From Flavobacterium sp. (GTDB lineage: Bacteria > Bacteroidota > Bacteroidia > Flavobacteriales > Flavobacteriaceae), in NCBI RefSeq assembly GCF_030146175.1, contig NZ_JASLCE010000104.1, forward strand, positions 1 through 61,793: a stretch of DNA of 61,793 bases, in the 5' to 3' direction. Positions within the stretch are counted from its first letter, which is position 1. Each line of letters begins with the position of its first letter. This document shows, in pieces, positions 59,818 through 61,793 of the stretch. The translations under genes and the position numbers were made by a program. The notes under the pieces were generated by a model, which saw only the letters and a list, made by a program, of their open reading frames with translations, was not told the DNA's origin and did no database searches.

Positions 59818-60329
59818 TCGTACTAAAAAGAAAGTACAAAAGACTTTATAAAAATTAGAACAGTAGTTTTATTACTATTTGTTTTGACTGTTTCGTATCC
59901 GGATGACTCCATGTCAAGCCAACGGGTTTTGTTAAGGATCATAAAACCCTGAAAAAGCACTATTTACTACTTAAATCAAAAAGAACTCATGTTTTGTCTT
60001 AAACATGTTTTTTTTTGTCCGTATATCTCAAAAAGATTGTTCGAAAATGCTAATTAATTTAGCGCTATAAATAACTATAAACAAAAATTGATCATATAGT
60101 ATTGATACAATAATAAACATTTCAAAATTTAGAATAGAAGTTTGTAGTTGATTTTATTTTGTATTCATACAACTTTAATAAGGTTCTGTTGTTATTACGG
60201 GATCTATAGTAACGATGCTGGTTTCCTCCTTTAGCATTATAAAAACGGATAAAACTTTTTAGTTAGTAAAAAATTGATGCTTCTGTTTTAAAACTAACAA
60301 ACTTTAATTAATCTAATATGATAAGTAAT
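59818..60329. other. 512-base gap without a gene; orphan terminator-like hairpin
   Basis: No supportable open reading frame was found on either strand. The region is AT-rich. It contains an imperfect hairpin GGGTTTT/AAAACCC (59924-59949, 12-base loop) and a better terminator at 59988-60016. The terminator lies 170 bases after the HMG-CoA lyase gene, so either that gene has a long 3' region or a short RNA ends there; no exact -7 element was found for such an RNA. The last 300 bases should hold the promoter of the surface-protein gene, but no exact match was seen. Confidence 0.6.
59988..60016 (+). terminator. Intrinsic terminator in the gap after the HMG-CoA lyase-like gene
   Basis: CATGTTT / AAACATG (7-base-pair stem) with a 6-base loop, followed by nine T. 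It is the only good stop signal between the HMG-CoA lyase-like gene and the surface-protein genes. Confidence 0.65.
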
Positions 60330-61280
60330 ATGAATAAGTATTATGTAATTGTATCCCTCCAACTTCTTTTTACAGGGGCGATTTATGCCCAGATTGGAAT
60401 TAATATAGAAGATCCCAAGGCTACTTTGGATATAACCGGAAAAAAAGGAGTAGCAGATATTGATGGTGTTCTTTTCCCTAGACTTACTCTGGCAGAATTA
60501 ACTGCAAAAGGAGATGGGCTGTATGGAGCGGATCAAAATGGAGTACTCATTTTTATTACGGATGTAACCGGAGGAGACGTTTTGTCGCAACGAACGAATA
60601 TTGATGAGAGTGGGTATTATTATTTTGATAGTCCATCGAATGTTTGGATAAAAATGGATAATACAACCTCTTGGAAAGCCGCTCTTACTACTTGGCCGGC
60701 GTACCCAACTGCTCGGTATATTTATCAAAATGGTAGCCTCGGTATAGGCGATTATAGTACAAAAGCTGCTACGGAAAAACTGGATGTTGATGGAAACGTA
60801 AGACTTCGCAATATTAGAGATGGTAGAGGACGTAACAATTATCCTAATACTATTGTAGCAAATTCAGAGGGTACTCTGGCTGCTTTTAGAGGTAGTTATG
60901 CCATTTGGCGGGCAGCTAGAACGAATGCTGAGGCGGTAATGACAGATGACGATGAGATCGTAAATATATTATCCTCTAGTGTAACGACTATTACGTTACC
61001 AGCCAACCCTGTGCTCGGCAGGGTTATTACGATCCGTATTGATAGTGCTTCCGATGGCGTGTATAATGTAGTGACCCCTAATGTAACATGGACCGGTTAT
61101 TTGCCAATAAAATATATTCCAAATCATCTTCAAATAGTTGCAGCGGATTATATAACCAGGATTAAAGCTGGAACGACTGTAAAGTTACAATGGACAGGTC
61201 CACCAGGACTGTATGGCCCCGCTGGAGGAGGTGGACTGGATTGGATTCAAATTGAAGGCGACCTTCAGGTAACACCTTAA
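60330..61280 (+). CDS. Secreted protein of unknown function, tandem copy 1
   Basis: A 316-residue protein with a signal peptide (MNKYYVIVSLQLLFTGAIYAQ). The mature N-terminus IGINIEDPKATLDITGK is the 'GINTxxPxATLDI' type common to flavobacterial surface proteins. A middle part (LAELTAKGDGLYGADQNGVL) is shared with the next gene, and the end has a glycine-rich collagen-like stretch (GPPGLYGPAGGGG). No T9SS C-terminal domain was recognised. ATG 60330 is chosen by alignment with the copy at 61544; ATG 60318 would add four residues. It may be a surface or matrix component; the function is unknown. Confidence 0.8.
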   Translation: MNKYYVIVSLQLLFTGAIYAQIGINIEDPKATLDITGKKGVADIDGVLFPRLTLAELTAKGDGLYGADQNGVLIFITDVTGGDVLSQRTNIDESGYYYFDSPSNVWIKMDNTTSWKAALTTWPAYPTARYIYQNGSLGIGDYSTKAATEKLDVDGNVRLRNIRDGRGRNNYPNTIVANSEGTLAAFRGSYAIWRAARTNAEAVMTDDDEIVNILSSSVTTITLPANPVLGRVITIRIDSASDGVYNVVTPNVTWTGYLPIKYIPNHLQIVAADYITRIKAGTTVKLQWTGPPGLYGPAGGGGLDWIQIEGDLQVTP

Positions 61281-61543
61281 GACTGGGTTGCTATGAAACG
61301 GTTGCGCTATTTCCTATGTTGAAAGAAAGGTATCACCAAACTAAGGAATGAAAGGTAAAGTTTACTAATCGGGCATAGTTTTTTTGTCATAAAATCGTAA
61401 AAGTTTTACCGTTTTATAGTAATTCAAAAAACACCCTGTCTTTTGTGAAAATTAGGGTTTTGTCTTGTTTTAAACGTAAGTTATTTAGGTAAAACGATTA
61501 ATTCAGTTTTCTTTAAATGAGGTTCACATAATAAAAAAATAAC

Positions 61544-61793
61544 ATGAAAAGATATGGTACAATTGTAAGTTTCCTCTTTTTTACCGGGCTTCTTTACGCT
61601 CAGGTTGGAATTAATACAGAAAGTCCTAAAGCTACTTTAGACATAGCAGGAGAAAAGGGAGTTACGGATATCGATGGTGTTCTTCCGCCACGACTTACCC
61701 TGGCAGAATTAACTGCAAAAGGAGATGGGCTGTATGGAGCGGATCAAAATGGATTACTCATCTTTATTACGGATGTAACCGGAGGAAATATTT
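61544..61793 (+). CDS. Secreted protein of unknown function, tandem copy 2 (cut by window end)
   Basis: A partial gene; only the first 83 codons are in the window and no stop is reached. It starts MKRYGTIVSFLFFTGLLYAQ, a signal peptide, and continues VGINTESPKATLDIAGE and LTLAELTAKGDGLYGADQNG. The region 61693-61787 is 92 of 95 bases identical to 60481-60575 in copy 1, while the 90 bases before it are clearly less alike. The preceding 263-base gap holds no gene and no exact -7 element. A longer tandem array beyond the window is likely. Confidence 0.75.
   Translation, partial: MKRYGTIVSFLFFTGLLYAQVGINTESPKATLDIAGEKGVTDIDGVLPPRLTLAELTAKGDGLYGADQNGLLIFITDVTGGNI

Noticed and set aside
1..61793. 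tRNA, rRNA or tmRNA genes
   Set aside because: No cloverleaf-like or CCA-ending stretch with the conserved GGTTCGA-like T loop was noticed in the intergenic spaces; a covariance-model scan would be needed to exclude them fully.

Overview
The window reads as a contiguous chromosomal segment of a member of the Bacteroidota, most likely a Flavobacterium-like flavobacterium. The evidence is a T9SS type B sorting-domain protein, a TonB receptor with a carboxypeptidase-D-like N-terminal domain, an RprX/RprY-type two-component pair, Bacteroidota-type promoters (-7 element TAnnTTTG, sometimes with TTG about 17-23 bases upstream), weak ribosome binding sites and a moderate-to-low G+C. No tRNA, rRNA, CRISPR array, phage or insertion sequence was recognised.

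Layout. 1-7190 (+): recN, a TPR gene, fabI, a family-2 glycosyltransferase, coaE and an RprXY-like kinase/regulator pair. 7200-15560 (-): a long run, oxidoreductase, MscS, 3-hydroxyacyl-CoA dehydrogenase, DUF1015, YggS, exonuclease/GIY-YIG fusion, K+ channel, miaA and acyl-ACP thioesterase, mostly spaced by a few bases. 15650-21120: pcm, a Fic-like regulator, smpB, an OmpW-like porin, a histidine phosphatase and a surface lipoprotein subtilase. 21120-33470 (-): GNAT, T9SS cargo, ABC exporter, BamA-like barrel, NdpA-type protein and small proteins, HPP plus ClC transporters, and two small-domain proteins. 33540-39390 (+): a TonB receptor, a TPR protein, a LytS-type kinase, two stand-alone 2TM proteins and a LytTR regulator. 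39385-42470 (-): heme A synthase, CCA transferase and threonylcarbamoyl-AMP synthase. 42530-56800: a surface-glycan cluster of about ten glycosyltransferase genes with glf, a sugar aminotransferase and an acetyltransferase. 56800-61793: dapD, pyrD, an HMG-CoA lyase-like gene and the first two members of a tandem secreted-protein family, the second cut by the window edge.

The most interesting system is at 33540-39390. The TonB receptor gene and the TPR-kinase-2TM-2TM-regulator operon are preceded by the same promoter architecture: two direct repeats (ACAATTCAT and ACAGTTsGG) spaced 21 bases start to start, then exactly 33 bases, then a -7 element with no TTG at -33. This is the form and spacing expected of a LytTR-domain activator site, and the cluster ends in a LytTR regulator. 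It looks like a self-contained, autoregulated sensing module in which the kinase carries a C-terminal 2TM domain homologous to the two small membrane proteins encoded next to it.

Other points: a Fic-fold regulator that has lost the catalytic histidine; a voltage-gated-type K+ channel ending in a zinc ribbon; a family of perfect palindromes with compensated base changes at three intergenic sites; a GT2-GT4 fusion; and a nearly identical 95-base patch shared by the two tandem surface-protein genes, which suggests recent gene conversion. All function calls rest on reading the sequence alone.
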